Assembly: GCA_002869585.1 (NCBI GenBank)
Contig: PKUO01000057.1
Location: forward strand, 544 to 64,543
DNA from: Sedimenticola sp.
GTDB lineage: Bacteria > Pseudomonadota > Gammaproteobacteria > Chromatiales > Chromatiaceae
Length of the DNA: 64,000 nt
Reading direction: 5' to 3'
Numbering within the stretch: position 1 is the stretch's first letter; every line of letters starts with the position of its first letter. This document shows, piece by piece, positions 14,768-24,310 of the stretch. The translations under genes were made by a program, and so were the position numbers. The notes below the pieces were generated by a model. It was not told the DNA's origin. It did no database searches and was given only the letters and a program-made list of their open reading frames with translations.

Positions 14768-15349
14768 TTATTTCCCATCCAGAAAATTTTTCAACAGATC
14801 ATGGCCGTGTTCGGTAAGGATTGACTCGGGGTGGTATTGCACACCCTGAACATCCAGGTTGCGGTGACGCACGCCCATGATTTCATCCATATTGCCATCG
14901 GCTGTCTGGGTCCAGGCTGTGATCTCGAGACACTCCGGCAGGCTCTCTTTCTCAATTACCAGCGAGTGGTAGCGGGTTGCCTGGTAGGGGTTCTTCAGTC
15001 CGCTGAAGATGCCGGTGTCTGCATGGTAGATGGGCGATGTTTTGCCATGCATCACCTCGCGCGCATGCACAATCTTCGCACCAAAAGCCTGGCCGATGGA
15101 TTGATGGCCAAGGCAGACGCCGAGAATCGGAATCTTTCCGGCAAAGGTTTTTATCGCTTCCACAGAGATGCCTGCCTCGTTCGGTGTGCAGGGACCGGGG
15201 GAGATAACCAACTGATCCGGCTGCATAGTGTCGATCTGTTCGAGGCTGATTTCGTCATTGCGGTAGACGCGCACATCTGCGCCGAGTTCGCCAAAATACT
15301 GCACCAGGTTGTAGGTGAAGGAGTCGTAGTTATCGATCATCAGTAACAT
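14768..15349 (-). CDS. trpG: Anthranilate synthase glutamine amidotransferase subunit
   Basis: This 193-residue class I glutamine amidotransferase begins [19 protein letters not shown]. It has the oxyanion/nucleophile segment [16 protein letters not shown] (catalytic Cys) and a [14 protein letters not shown] ending with the catalytic His-Glu pair. It supplies ammonia from glutamine to TrpE for anthranilate formation, the first step of tryptophan synthesis. ATG 15349 lies 2 bp after the trpE stop, so the two are coupled. The longer open frame upstream overlaps trpE and is not used. Confidence 0.95.
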   Translation of the reverse strand: MLLMIDNYDSFTYNLVQYFGELGADVRVYRNDEISLEQIDTMQPDQLVISPGPCTPNEAGISVEAIKTFAGKIPILGVCLGHQSIGQAFGAKIVHAREVMHGKTSPIYHADTGIFSGLKNPYQATRYHSLVIEKESLPECLEITAWTQTADGNMDEIMGVRHRNLDVQGVQYHPESILTEHGHDLLKNFLDGK

Positions 15350-15351
15350 GG

Positions 15352-16848
15352 TTACGCCTCCATCTCGCAGCTGTTGGTGTCCAGGCCCGCCTCTGCAAGG
15401 GCCACGGCCCGGAATATGGCGCGACCCTTGTTCATGGTCTCTTCCCATTCCAGTTCCGGTTTCGAGTCGGCAACTATGCCGGCCCCGGCCTGGATATGCA
15501 GGGTGTTGTTCTTGATGACGGCGGTGCGAATGGCAATAGCGGTGTCCATGTTGCCGTTCCAGGAGAGGTAGCCGACTGCACCGGCATACACGCCGCGTTT
15601 TACCGGCTCGAATTCATCGATGATCTCCATGGCGCGGATTTTCGGTGCGCCGCTGACGGTGCCGGCCGGGAAGGTGGCGCGCAGCACATCAATGGCGCTC
15701 ATCCCCTCTTTCAGCTGGCCGGTGACATTGGAGACGATATGCATTACATGTGAATAGCGCTCGATGACCATTTTGTCGGTCAGTGTTACCGTGCCGATCT
15801 TGGCTACACGGCCAGTATCGTTGCGTCCCAGGTCAATCAGCATCAGATGTTCTGCGATCTCCTTTGGGTCAGCCAGGAGTTCGGCCTCCAGCGCCTTGTC
15901 TTCCTCTTCGTTGCGCCCGCGGCGACGGGTGCCGGCGATGGGGCGCACCGTGATCTCGCCATCCTCGAGATGGGTGAGAATTTCCGGGGAGGAGCCGACG
16001 ATGTGAAAATCCCCGAGATTCAGAAAATACATATAGGGACTGGGGTTCAATCCGCGCAGGGCTCGATACAGATCCAGGGGTGGTGCGTGAAACGGAATCG
16101 ACAGGCGCTGCGACAGCACCACCTGCATACAGTCACCATCCAGGATATAGTTTTTGGTTTTATCAACCGCCTGCTTGAAGGCGTGCTCGGTGAAGCCCGA
16201 GACAAAATCCGATTCGTCGATACTGTGGGACTCACGGCTGGGGAAATCAGGCAGGCATTCGCGCATACGATCAACAATGACGCGCAGGCGTTTTCTCCCT
16301 GATTCCAGCGTGCCGCCCGTGGTCGGGTCGACGTGGACAATGACATAGAGGCGTCCGCGCAGGTTGTCGAACACCACCACTTCGTCGGAGACCATCAGTA
16401 GTATATCGGGATTGTCGATGGGGTCGGGGTTGGGGCAGTTCGCCAGCTTGGGTTCGATATAACGAATCGTGTCGTAGCCGAAATAGCCAACCAGACCGCC
16501 CGTGAAGCGGGGCAGCTTATCGTGGACCGCAACCCGGTAACGCGACTGGAAATCCTCAATGAACGCCAGGGGATCGCTGGTCTCTATCGATTCGGTGATC
16601 TCGCCATCGGCTTCGATGGTGACGCGATGTCCACGCACGCGCAGAAGGGTGCGACAGGGCAGGCCAATGACCGAGTAGCGACCCCACTTCTCGCCGCCTT
16701 CAACAGATTCCAGCAGGTAGGAGTTTGCCCCATCGGCGAGCTTCATGTAGACGCTGAGTGGCGTGTCGAGGTCCGCGAGGACTTCGCACATCAGGGGGAT
16801 ACGGTTGTGTCCTTGCGCCGAGAGCGCATCAAATTGTTCGGGGGTCAT
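15352..16848 (-). CDS. trpE: Anthranilate synthase component I
   Basis: This 498-residue chorismate-utilising enzyme has the TrpE signatures: [20 protein letters not shown] (tryptophan feedback site region), SPSPYMYFL-like [40 protein letters not shown], and [12 protein letters not shown] at the active site. With TrpG it converts chorismate to anthranilate. ATG 16848 is preferred to the upstream in-frame start because GGAGAGG sits just before it. The gene follows gph after 204 bp. That leader contains only an 18-codon frame with a single Trp codon, so classical trp attenuation is not evident. Confidence 0.95.
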   Translation of the reverse strand: MTPEQFDALSAQGHNRIPLMCEVLADLDTPLSVYMKLADGANSYLLESVEGGEKWGRYSVIGLPCRTLLRVRGHRVTIEADGEITESIETSDPLAFIEDFQSRYRVAVHDKLPRFTGGLVGYFGYDTIRYIEPKLANCPNPDPIDNPDILLMVSDEVVVFDNLRGRLYVIVHVDPTTGGTLESGRKRLRVIVDRMRECLPDFPSRESHSIDESDFVSGFTEHAFKQAVDKTKNYILDGDCMQVVLSQRLSIPFHAPPLDLYRALRGLNPSPYMYFLNLGDFHIVGSSPEILTHLEDGEITVRPIAGTRRRGRNEEEDKALEAELLADPKEIAEHLMLIDLGRNDTGRVAKIGTVTLTDKMVIERYSHVMHIVSNVTGQLKEGMSAIDVLRATFPAGTVSGAPKIRAMEIIDEFEPVKRGVYAGAVGYLSWNGNMDTAIAIRTAVIKNNTLHIQAGAGIVADSKPELEWEETMNKGRAIFRAVALAEAGLDTNSCEMEA

Positions 16849-17052
16849 GTTCCTCTCCACAAAAAACGATCAGACAAACGAAAGCAGGGCGATCCATTCA
16901 CCCGCGCCATCGCGTTCCAGTCTTCAGCGTTTTATTGTGCTCGATGAGGTACATGGTTTGATCCTTGATTTGAAGACTCAAAGATAGAGCATTTTTACAG
17001 AACTATCCAGTGCAGGGGCCGGTGTGTCTGGATCGGCCACGTTCCCCAGCCC

Positions 17053-17721
17053 TTAGTTGGGTAACAGGCCGCTGATTTCAGTCATGGAATCCATCACCGC
17101 ATCCGGCTCAGCCTCGCGAATGTCCACCCCATGATTGTAGCCGTAACTCATGCAGAAGATGCTGAAGCCGGCGGCGCGCGCCGCCTTCACGTCGCTGATC
17201 GAGTCGCCCAGCATCAGCGCCTCTGAAGGCTGGATGCCGAAGTGCTTTGCGGCGTGCAGCAAGGGGAGCGGGTCGGGCTTCTTTTTCGGCAGGGTGTCGC
17301 CACTGATGACGATTTCGAAGTCGTCGTAGATACCCAGCGCCTTGAGCAGGGGTACGGTAAATTGCTCGGCCTTGTTGGTGACGCAGCCAAGATGAATGCC
17401 GGTGGTTTTCAGGTAGTCGATGCCTTCACGCACGCCGGGGTAGAGTCTGGATTTTTCGCCGTTGTGTCTATCATAAAGTTCGAGAAAAATCGGGTAGGCG
17501 CGATCGAAATCTTTATCGGTTGGTTCGCCGTCGAGCTTTCCGATGAGTGCGCGGCGCACCAGTCGTTCGACGCCGTTGCCGACCCAGTTGCGTACTTCGG
17601 TTTCACCATGGTCGGGGCGGTCGATCTGTTTCATCATCTCATCAACGCAGTAGGCGAGATCAGGGACGCTGTCGACCAGGGTGCCGTCGAGGTCGATGAG
17701 TATCAGTTTGGGTCTGTTCAT
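17053..17721 (-). CDS. gph: Phosphoglycolate phosphatase
   Basis: This 222-residue HAD-superfamily phosphatase has motif I LIDLDGTLVDSVPDL, motif II around VTNKAEQ, Lys in LPKKKPDPLPLL and motif IV MLGDSISDVKAARAAG. It removes phosphate from 2-phosphoglycolate, produced by DNA 3'-end repair or by RuBisCO oxygenation. The order rpe-gph-trpE-trpG is a common gammaproteobacterial arrangement, which supports Gph over other HAD functions. Confidence 0.9.
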   Translation of the reverse strand: MNRPKLILIDLDGTLVDSVPDLAYCVDEMMKQIDRPDHGETEVRNWVGNGVERLVRRALIGKLDGEPTDKDFDRAYPIFLELYDRHNGEKSRLYPGVREGIDYLKTTGIHLGCVTNKAEQFTVPLLKALGIYDDFEIVISGDTLPKKKPDPLPLLHAAKHFGIQPSEALMLGDSISDVKAARAAGFSIFCMSYGYNHGVDIREAEPDAVMDSMTEISGLLPN

Positions 17722-17747
17722 AGTAGGTATACTGCAGGTACTAAGAG

Positions 17748-17773
17748 GGCTGGAATCGTGGTGACTCCAGCCC
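17748..17773. other. Intercistronic hairpin between rpe and gph
   Basis: GGGCTGGA, an 10-nt loop, TCCAGCCC. No U-run in the direction of transcription, so more likely an mRNA-processing or stability element than a terminator. Confidence 0.4.
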
Positions 17774-17794
17774 GGGTTTCATAAGGTGGGGGTA

Positions 17795-18481
17795 TTAAAC
17801 CTTGGCGAGTTCGTCACGCATCTGTTTGATGATGGTGTTGTAACGATTGGGGTCGTTGGCGCCAGGTTTGCCAAAGATGCCGGAGCCGGAAACAAAGGTG
17901 TCGATACCGGCCGCGGCCACTTCCGCGATATTGTCGGCTTTGACGCCGCCATCGATCTCCAGGCGGCAGTCGAGACCACGCTCATCGATCATCTGCCGCA
18001 CCTTGCGCGCTTTGTCGAGAACGTAAGGAATAAACGCCTGACCACCAAATCCCGGGTTGACGGACATCAGCAGGATCATGTCGCAGTTCGGCAGGGCATA
18101 TTCGAGTATATCCAGTGGCGTGGCCGGGTTGAATACCAGGCCTGCCTTGCAGCCTTCTCCCTTGATCAACTGCAGGGTGCGGTCAACGTGTTCGGAGGCC
18201 TCCGGATGGAAAGTGATGTAAGTGGCGCCAGCCGCGGCAAAGTCAGGAATGATGCGATCAACGGGCTTGACCATCAGGTGAACATCGATAGGCGCGGTGA
18301 CGCCATGCTTGCGCAGGGCTTCGCAGACCAGGGGGCCGATCGTCAGATTGGGGACATAGTGGTTGTCCATGACGTCGAAATGGACAATATCAGCACCCGC
18401 GGCAAGAACGTTATCCACCTCTTCGCCCAGTTTGGCGAAATCAGCAGACAGGATGGACGGGGCAATTTGGTAATCTGACAT
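17795..18481 (-). CDS. rpe: Ribulose-phosphate 3-epimerase
   Basis: This 228-residue TIM-barrel epimerase has the family start [16 protein letters not shown], the metal and catalytic segments [17 protein letters not shown] and [19 protein letters not shown], and the second catalytic Asp in [12 protein letters not shown]. It interconverts ribulose-5-P and xylulose-5-P in the pentose phosphate and Calvin cycles. First gene of the rpe-gph-trpE-trpG unit; the 237 bp before it are shared with a divergent hydrolase gene. Confidence 0.96.
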   Translation of the reverse strand: MSDYQIAPSILSADFAKLGEEVDNVLAAGADIVHFDVMDNHYVPNLTIGPLVCEALRKHGVTAPIDVHLMVKPVDRIIPDFAAAGATYITFHPEASEHVDRTLQLIKGEGCKAGLVFNPATPLDILEYALPNCDMILLMSVNPGFGGQAFIPYVLDKARKVRQMIDERGLDCRLEIDGGVKADNIAEVAAAGIDTFVSGSGIFGKPGANDPNRYNTIIKQMRDELAKV

Positions 18482-18718
18482 GTTTTACTCCTCAGTCTGA
18501 ATTCCGGCGGTGGCCAGAGGTGACCAATCAGTGATTAGTGATGTAATCGGATACTTTAACCGATAAAGTTTCCTGTTGCATCCTAACCTATTTATAAGGT
18601 ATTGAATGACAAGAGTAATTTATGGCTTGTATAAAGAATTCTTAAGACAGGCGCTATTTTTCCTAGGGCCCTGAATTTTCGCCTGATTTTGTCGGATAAT
18701 TTTTTTGGAGTGGCTGCC

Positions 18719-19501
18719 ATGTGGTATCGAGTTACCGTGGGTGTGTTGTTTTGTCTGTTGGGTTATTCCGTGCTTGCGGCGGATCTCATTCGCGAACAGC
18801 GGATGGCCGCCGAGATCGAAGAGGCCATCCTGGTAGGTGAGCCGGTCTACCTGAAAGACGGTGACCATGAGTTTCTGGCTATCCATGCAGAATCCGAACT
18901 GGATCAGTTGTATGGTGGGGTGATCGTGGTGCATGGGCGCGGCGCGCATCCGGATTGGACTGAAGTGGTCAATCCCATGCGGTCCAATCTTCCGGGGCAG
19001 GGCTGGGAAACCCTCTCATTGCAGATGCCGGTAGCCGAGGCCGATGCGCCTGGTTCGGTCTATCAGGCACTGATTCCGGAGTCATTTCCTCGAATCGCCG
19101 CCGGTGTAGCGTTTTTCAAGGAGCGCGGTATCGAGAATATCGTCATCATTGCGCACAGTCTTGGTGCGCGTATGACGGCCGCCTATCTTGGAGAAAATGC
19201 CACAAATCCCGATGTGAAAGCGTTTGTGGCCGTCTCCTTGCCCGTAGGTGATGCAGAACAGGGGGAATTGGCGCTTGAGGCGCTGGAAAGGATCAAGATT
19301 CCTGTGCTGGATATCTACGGTAGCCGGGATATCGATGCGGTTTTGACCAGCGTGAAGCAGCGGGCGGCGGCTGGCCGCAAGGCGCAGAACCCGCAATATT
19401 CCCAGGTGGAAATTACCGGTGCCGATCATTTTTTTGTGGGTCTGGCGCCGACCCTGGTGAGCCGTGTCCACGCCTGGTTGCGCCGGGTGAGTGGGTCCTA
19501 A
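18719..19501 (+). CDS. DUF3530-type exported alpha/beta hydrolase
   Basis: This 260-residue protein has a signal peptide (YRVTVGVLFCLLGYSVLAA). It shows the DUF3530 pattern: VVHGRGAHPDWTEVV, GWETLSLQMPV, nucleophile elbow AHSLGARM, acid-region YGSRDIDAV and a late GADHFF His. This implies a serine hydrolase of unknown substrate in the periplasm. GGAG ahead of ATG 18719 supports this start; the longer frame begins 30 bp upstream without a ribosome site. Confidence 0.8.
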   Translation: MWYRVTVGVLFCLLGYSVLAADLIREQRMAAEIEEAILVGEPVYLKDGDHEFLAIHAESELDQLYGGVIVVHGRGAHPDWTEVVNPMRSNLPGQGWETLSLQMPVAEADAPGSVYQALIPESFPRIAAGVAFFKERGIENIVIIAHSLGARMTAAYLGENATNPDVKAFVAVSLPVGDAEQGELALEALERIKIPVLDIYGSRDIDAVLTSVKQRAAAGRKAQNPQYSQVEITGADHFFVGLAPTLVSRVHAWLRRVSGS

Positions 19502-19517
19502 GTAAAAGCTACTCTGA

Positions 19518-20315
19518 TCATTGCGGATTTTTCTGGAACGGCAGGAACAGCATGCCTATCAGGTTGGTTGTGGTTCTTGGGTTGCTGATGCCTTTGACGC
19601 CGAGGATCATGGCCAACTGGCCGCTGTCCGGCGAGGGTTTGTAGCTGGCGAACAGCCTGTCCCACCAGGAGAGGTTGAATCCATAGTTCGAATTGGTTTC
19701 CCGCCACTCCACTGAGTGGTGCACCCGGTGCATGTCCGGTGTTACCAGCAATACGCGAAGCCAACGGTCAAGCCGTTCCGGTATGTTGACATTACTGTGA
19801 TTAAACATCGCCATGCTGCTGAGTATGGCTTCGAATATCAGGGCGGCTATTGGCGGCACCCCAAGCAACAGGATGGCGGTGACCTTGATCAGCATGGAGA
19901 AGAGTATCTCAACGGGGTGAAAGCGCGAACCTGAGGTGATGTCCAGATCCGGATCGACATGGTGTACACGGTGAAAGCGCCAGAACAGGGGGACGACATG
20001 TACCAGCCGATGTTGCCAGTAGATCAGCAGGTCGAGCAGCAGAATAGAAAGCACAGTGGCAATAATCGCGGGCGTTGCCGAGATATTGAAAATCCCCCAG
20101 TTCTGCTCCTGGGCATAGAGCGCGGCTCCCAGGGTGGCTGTGGGAAACAGCAGTCGCAGGACAATGGTGTTGATAATGACCAGGCTGATATTGCTGAACC
20201 AGCGCCTGCTTTTTGATTGAGTCAGCGGTCGGCGTGGATTGAACACTTCCCAAAGCGCCATGAGCACGAAAACACTGAGGAAGAGTGTCAGGCGTAGTAT
20301 TGGTTCATGCTCCAC
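19518..20315 (-). CDS. Fatty acid hydroxylase/sterol desaturase-type membrane enzyme
   Basis: This 265-residue polytopic membrane protein has the three histidine clusters of the FA_hydroxylase family: HRLVH, HRVHHVDPDLD and HRVHHS, which hold a di-iron centre. Members hydroxylate or desaturate lipids (fatty acyl, hopanoid, carotenoid). Substrate is not evident here. It converges on the DUF3530 gene, whose stop lies 16 bp away. Confidence 0.88.
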   Translation of the reverse strand: MEHEPILRLTLFLSVFVLMALWEVFNPRRPLTQSKSRRWFSNISLVIINTIVLRLLFPTATLGAALYAQEQNWGIFNISATPAIIATVLSILLLDLLIYWQHRLVHVVPLFWRFHRVHHVDPDLDITSGSRFHPVEILFSMLIKVTAILLLGVPPIAALIFEAILSSMAMFNHSNVNIPERLDRWLRVLLVTPDMHRVHHSVEWRETNSNYGFNLSWWDRLFASYKPSPDSGQLAMILGVKGISNPRTTTNLIGMLFLPFQKNPQ

Positions 20316-20509
20316 GGCAAGTTTCCTGCAAAGTGATTTGATAATACAGACAGGTAATCTGTCCTACGGTTGCATCTATTCTAACCGACAAGTGGCGATC
20401 GGCCGTCATTCAGGAAAACCCCGAGGCGATGCAAGGTCAGTTGGGATGGGTTTTATGGAATATTTTCCGCAGAATGGTGCACTCATAACAAGACATTTAA
20501 GGATATGCC

Positions 20510-21457
20510 ATGAAAGTCTGGACAGCGTTGTTGGTTTTTCTAGCCGTCTCCATTCCCTGCAGCGCGAGTGATTATCCGCCAGCTACCGTGGGTATGGCAC
20601 TGGAGCGCATCTCGGAGCATGTCTACTATGTAAAGGGTGAGGCAGGTATCGCCACAGACAATCAGGGCTTTATCTCCAACGCGGCTGCGGTAATCACCCC
20701 GGAAGGTATAGTCGTTATCGATGCCCTCGGGTCACCCTCGCTGGCGACCCGCTTTCTTGGGCTGATCCGCGAAGTAAGCGACCTGCCTGTCAAGAAGCTG
20801 ATCCTCACCCATTATCATGCCGATCACATCTATGGGATTCAGGTGTTCAAAGCGCTGGGCGCCGAGATCATTGCCCCCGCCGGCTATGAAGAGTATTTCT
20901 ACTCGGCCAATGCCAAGGAGCGCCTTGAGGAGCGTCGCGTTTCACTGGCGCCCTGGGTGAATGAAAACACCCGTCTGGTCGCCCCCGACAAGGTGGTCGG
21001 AGAAGATTATCCATTCACATTTGGGGGTTTGGATTTTGTCATCAACTATTTTGGCTCGGCCCATTCTGAGGGGGATCTGGCCGTGCTGGTCCGGGACGAT
21101 GGCGTTTTGATTTCTGGCGACATCATCTTCGAGGGACGTGTGCCTTTTACCGGTAATGCCAATACTGAGCATTGGCTGGCGGTGCTCAGAACACTCAATG
21201 ATGTTGAACTGAAAGGGTTGATTCCCGGTCACGGCCCTGCCGCAAAAGAGCCTCAGGAAGCGGTAGCAATGACATTGGACTATCTGCAATATGTGAGGGA
21301 TAAGATGGCCGAGGCCGTTGAGGAGATGACGCCCTTTGCTGATGCCTATGATGCGACCGATTGGTCAAGGTTTTCTCATTTGCCGGCGTTCGATGCAACC
21401 CATAGGCGCAACGCCTATGGCGTCTATCTGTCGTTGGAGGCGGATCAGTTCAAGTAA
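20510..21457 (+). CDS. Exported metallo-beta-lactamase-fold hydrolase
   Basis: This 315-residue protein has a signal peptide (MKVWTALLVFLAVSIPCSAS). Its MBL metal motif is THYHADHIYG, with further ligands in GSAHSEGDL and PGHGPAA. Related periplasmic MBL proteins (SoxH-like, quinoprotein-associated) occur in sulfur and methylotrophic metabolism, but nothing here fixes the substrate. Monocistronic. Confidence 0.85.
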   Translation: MKVWTALLVFLAVSIPCSASDYPPATVGMALERISEHVYYVKGEAGIATDNQGFISNAAAVITPEGIVVIDALGSPSLATRFLGLIREVSDLPVKKLILTHYHADHIYGIQVFKALGAEIIAPAGYEEYFYSANAKERLEERRVSLAPWVNENTRLVAPDKVVGEDYPFTFGGLDFVINYFGSAHSEGDLAVLVRDDGVLISGDIIFEGRVPFTGNANTEHWLAVLRTLNDVELKGLIPGHGPAAKEPQEAVAMTLDYLQYVRDKMAEAVEEMTPFADAYDATDWSRFSHLPAFDATHRRNAYGVYLSLEADQFK

Positions 21458-21999
21458 CGCTGCATGTAGAAGGATCGCCACTCTGCCACAAAACAGAGCG
21501 CGAATGTCTGGTGCTGCGATGCAGTACCCGATGTGGACATGCGCCATGCTGTCCTTATCGAAATTTGATACTCGGAATTAAGATGGCACGAAATTGGCGA
21601 TATAAAAGCACGGTAATAAAATAAGATTTTTTTCATTAATATATAGTTGATGTTGAAGCGGGTATCAGGGCTGAAGTCTGTTGCGGATACATTAGATATG
21701 ACTAATTCGCTAATTGCTTATATGAGTTACTGTCTTTTCCTAATTTCTGAACTTGGGCTTGCACAGTGATGATTTGAGGGCTAGAGTCTAAGTCGTTTGC
21801 GGTGAAATCAGATATCTCACTCTGCGCTGTATAATGACCGCAGTCGCAGTTGGGTAACAAATCAGGTAAACCGACTGACCGATGACACTGGAGAGTGGCG
21901 GATAGAAATCTCTTTCAAAGAATGAAAGGTGCTATCAGTTGGCTTGGAGTTATCCAGATACAAAACAATTTTTAAATTACGAGAGAGGAATATGGCACC
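21458..21999. promoter_or_regulatory. Control region of the amino-acid ABC transporter
   Basis: This 542-bp gene-free stretch holds a possible sigma54 promoter TGGCACGAAATTGGCG (21584-21599), with invariant GG and GC at correct spacing but a T-to-G change in the -12 box. It also has a TATAAT at 21830-21835 with no good -35. An imperfect direct repeat (AGGGCT..AGTCT..TTGCGG..AGATAT at 21667-21703 and 21777-21818) is present. NtrC/sigma54 control of aap/bzt-type transporters would make sense, but no NtrC site was recognised. Confidence 0.4.
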
Positions 22000-23019
22000 A
22001 TGAATAAGTTTCATGTTATCGCTACTTCCGTCGCACTGGCTGCGGCATTCACCACCAGTGCATACGCTGGCGCTAGATTTGATGCAATCAAGGCAAAGGG
22101 TTTTGTTCAGTGTGGCGTGTCCACAGGTCTGCCAGGCTTTTCCATGGCGGATGATAAGGGTTCTTGGTCTGGTCTCGATGTTGACGTCTGTCGTGCCGCT
22201 GCGGCCGCCATGTTTGGTGATGCTTCAAAAGTGAAATATAGCCCGTTGACGGCTAAAGAGAGATTCACGGCGTTGCAGTCTGGCGAGATTGATATCCTTT
22301 CACGCAACACCACCTGGACTTTGACCCGTGACTCTTCCCTGGGTCTCAACTTCGCTGGCGTCAACTACTATGATGGCCAGGGTTTCATGGTCACCAAGAA
22401 ACTGGGTGTGAAAAGTGCGCTTGAACTGGACGGCGCTTCGTTCTGTATCCAGGCGGGAACCACCACCGAGTTGAATCTGGCGGATTACTTCCGTGCGAAT
22501 AAGATGTCTTACACGCCGATCACTTACGATTCCTCTGATGAAACCGCCAAGGCCTTCGATGCTGGTCGTTGTGATGCACTGACCTCTGACCAATCGCAGC
22601 TCTATGCATTGCGTATCAAACTGGGTAATCCTGACGGTGCCGTGGTGCTGCCGGAGATTATTTCCAAAGAACCATTGGGTCCGGTGGTCGCGCAGGGTGA
22701 TGATGAGTGGTTTAACCTGGTCAAATGGTCCCTGTATGCCATGCTGAATGCCGAGGAACTTGGAATCACTTCCGCCAATGTCGATGAGATGAAAAGCAGC
22801 AAGGATCCAAACGTCCTGCGTCTGCTGGGTGCAGAAGGCATTAAAGGCAAAGGGCTGGGTGTCGCTGATGAATGGGCTTATAGCATCGTCAAGCAGGTAG
22901 GCAACTATGGCGAGGCCTTCGAGCGCAATGTAGGCATGGGCAGTCCGCTTAAAATTGCCCGTGGCCAGAATGCCCTCTGGAACAAAGGTGGTATTCAGTA
23001 CGCGCCACCGATTCGCTAA
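22000..23019 (+). CDS. aapJ: General L-amino acid ABC transporter, periplasmic binding protein
   Basis: This 339-residue protein has a signal peptide (FHVIATSVALAAAFTTSAYA). It shows family-3 solute-binding features of AapJ/BztA: GFVQCGVSTGLPGFSMADDKGSW, DVCRAAAAAMFGD, TWTLTRDSSLGLNFAGVNYYDGQGFM and DALTSDQSQLYALR. It captures polar amino acids (glutamate, glutamine, aspartate and others) for the AapQMP permease encoded next. ATG 22000 is used; an earlier ATG at 21991 is also possible. Confidence 0.93.
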   Translation: MNKFHVIATSVALAAAFTTSAYAGARFDAIKAKGFVQCGVSTGLPGFSMADDKGSWSGLDVDVCRAAAAAMFGDASKVKYSPLTAKERFTALQSGEIDILSRNTTWTLTRDSSLGLNFAGVNYYDGQGFMVTKKLGVKSALELDGASFCIQAGTTTELNLADYFRANKMSYTPITYDSSDETAKAFDAGRCDALTSDQSQLYALRIKLGNPDGAVVLPEIISKEPLGPVVAQGDDEWFNLVKWSLYAMLNAEELGITSANVDEMKSSKDPNVLRLLGAEGIKGKGLGVADEWAYSIVKQVGNYGEAFERNVGMGSPLKIARGQNALWNKGGIQYAPPIR

Positions 23020-23113
23020 AACAGATCAGCTGTAGCATCTGCTGTCAGCCACAGTGGCGTTAAGCCGCTGTGGTTGACTGGTAGGCCATCTTCAGTTTAG
23101 AGAAGAATAAATT

Positions 23114-24304
23114 ATGGCAGTTGATCAAAACACAGATGCGGTACCAGCCAAGGCTGCGTTGTGGCGGAGACCTGCTTTCCGTGCAACGGTATTTCAGATT
23201 CTGCTGGTGCTGGGACTGGTTGCTTTCGGTTACTACCTGTTTCAGAATACCCTGCATAACCTTCAGCTTCGTGGTATCAGCACCGGATTCGGGTTTCTCT
23301 CCTATGAAGCGGGTTTTGGGATTCTCCAGTCACTGATCGAGTTTGACGAAACCCACACCTACGGTCGGACCTTCCTGGTCGGTCTTCTCAATACCCTTCT
23401 GATCGCAGGCCTGGGTATCTTTTTCGCCACCATTATCGGTTTTGTGATGGGTGTGGCGAGGCTCTCCAAGAACTGGCTGATTGCCAAAATAGCGACTGTC
23501 TATATCGAGACATTCCGTAATATCCCCCTGCTGCTGCAGATCATGTTTTGGTACTTTGCCATTCTGCAACCGCTGCCTGGACCGCGTCAGAGTCTCAGTT
23601 TTAATGATTCGGTTTTTTTGAACAATAGAGGGTTTTATCTCCCTGGTCCGGTTTTTGGAGAGGGATTCAATATTGTCTTTGCCGCAATTGTAATTGCAAT
23701 TGTCGCAGTCATCTTTCTGGCAAGGTGGGCGCGCAAGCGACAGGAAGATACCGGTCAGCAGTTTCATACGGTCTATGCGTCCCTGGCCATTCTGTTTGGT
23801 TTGCCGCTGATTGTTTTTTTCATCATGGGGTCTCCGCTCAGCTGGGAATACCCGGCGCTGAAAGGCTTCAACTTCAAGGGCGGGATCGTTGTTATTCCTG
23901 AATTGATTGCACTGCTGGTGGCTCTCAGTATCTATACCGGCGCATTTATCGCCGAGGCGGTCCGGTCGGGTATTCTTGCGGTCAGTCATGGACAGACCGA
24001 AGCGGCCTATGCCCTGGGTATTCGGCCAGGTGTGACCCTGCGCATGGTGATCATTCCCCAGGCGTTGCGAGTGATCATTCCCCAGCTCACCAGCCAGTAT
24101 CTCAACCTGACCAAAAACTCGTCACTGGCAACGGCCGTGGGTTATCCCGACCTGGTGGCGGTATTCGCCGGAACCACACTCAATCAGACCGGACAGGCGG
24201 TTGAGGTGATTGCTATGACCATGGGCGTCTACCTGACCATCAGTTTGACGATTTCGATGTTTATGAACTGGTACAACAAACGCAAGCAATTGGTGGAGAG
24301 ATAG
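23114..24304 (+). CDS. aapQ: General L-amino acid ABC transporter, permease 1
   Basis: This 396-residue inner-membrane permease is of the His/Glu/Gln/Arg/opine type. The long form has extra N-terminal transmembrane segments characteristic of AapQ/BztB. The EAA loop is EAAYALGIRPGVTLRMVIIPQALRVIIPQLTSQ, which contacts the ATPase AapP. It forms a heterodimer with AapM (next gene, 6-bp gap). Confidence 0.93.
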   Translation: MAVDQNTDAVPAKAALWRRPAFRATVFQILLVLGLVAFGYYLFQNTLHNLQLRGISTGFGFLSYEAGFGILQSLIEFDETHTYGRTFLVGLLNTLLIAGLGIFFATIIGFVMGVARLSKNWLIAKIATVYIETFRNIPLLLQIMFWYFAILQPLPGPRQSLSFNDSVFLNNRGFYLPGPVFGEGFNIVFAAIVIAIVAVIFLARWARKRQEDTGQQFHTVYASLAILFGLPLIVFFIMGSPLSWEYPALKGFNFKGGIVVIPELIALLVALSIYTGAFIAEAVRSGILAVSHGQTEAAYALGIRPGVTLRMVIIPQALRVIIPQLTSQYLNLTKNSSLATAVGYPDLVAVFAGTTLNQTGQAVEVIAMTMGVYLTISLTISMFMNWYNKRKQLVER

Positions 24305-24310
24305 ACGACG

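Noticed and set aside
16849-17052. Trp leader peptide and attenuator before trpE
   Set aside because: The only candidate 18-codon frame has a single Trp codon and no alternative terminator stem is apparent.
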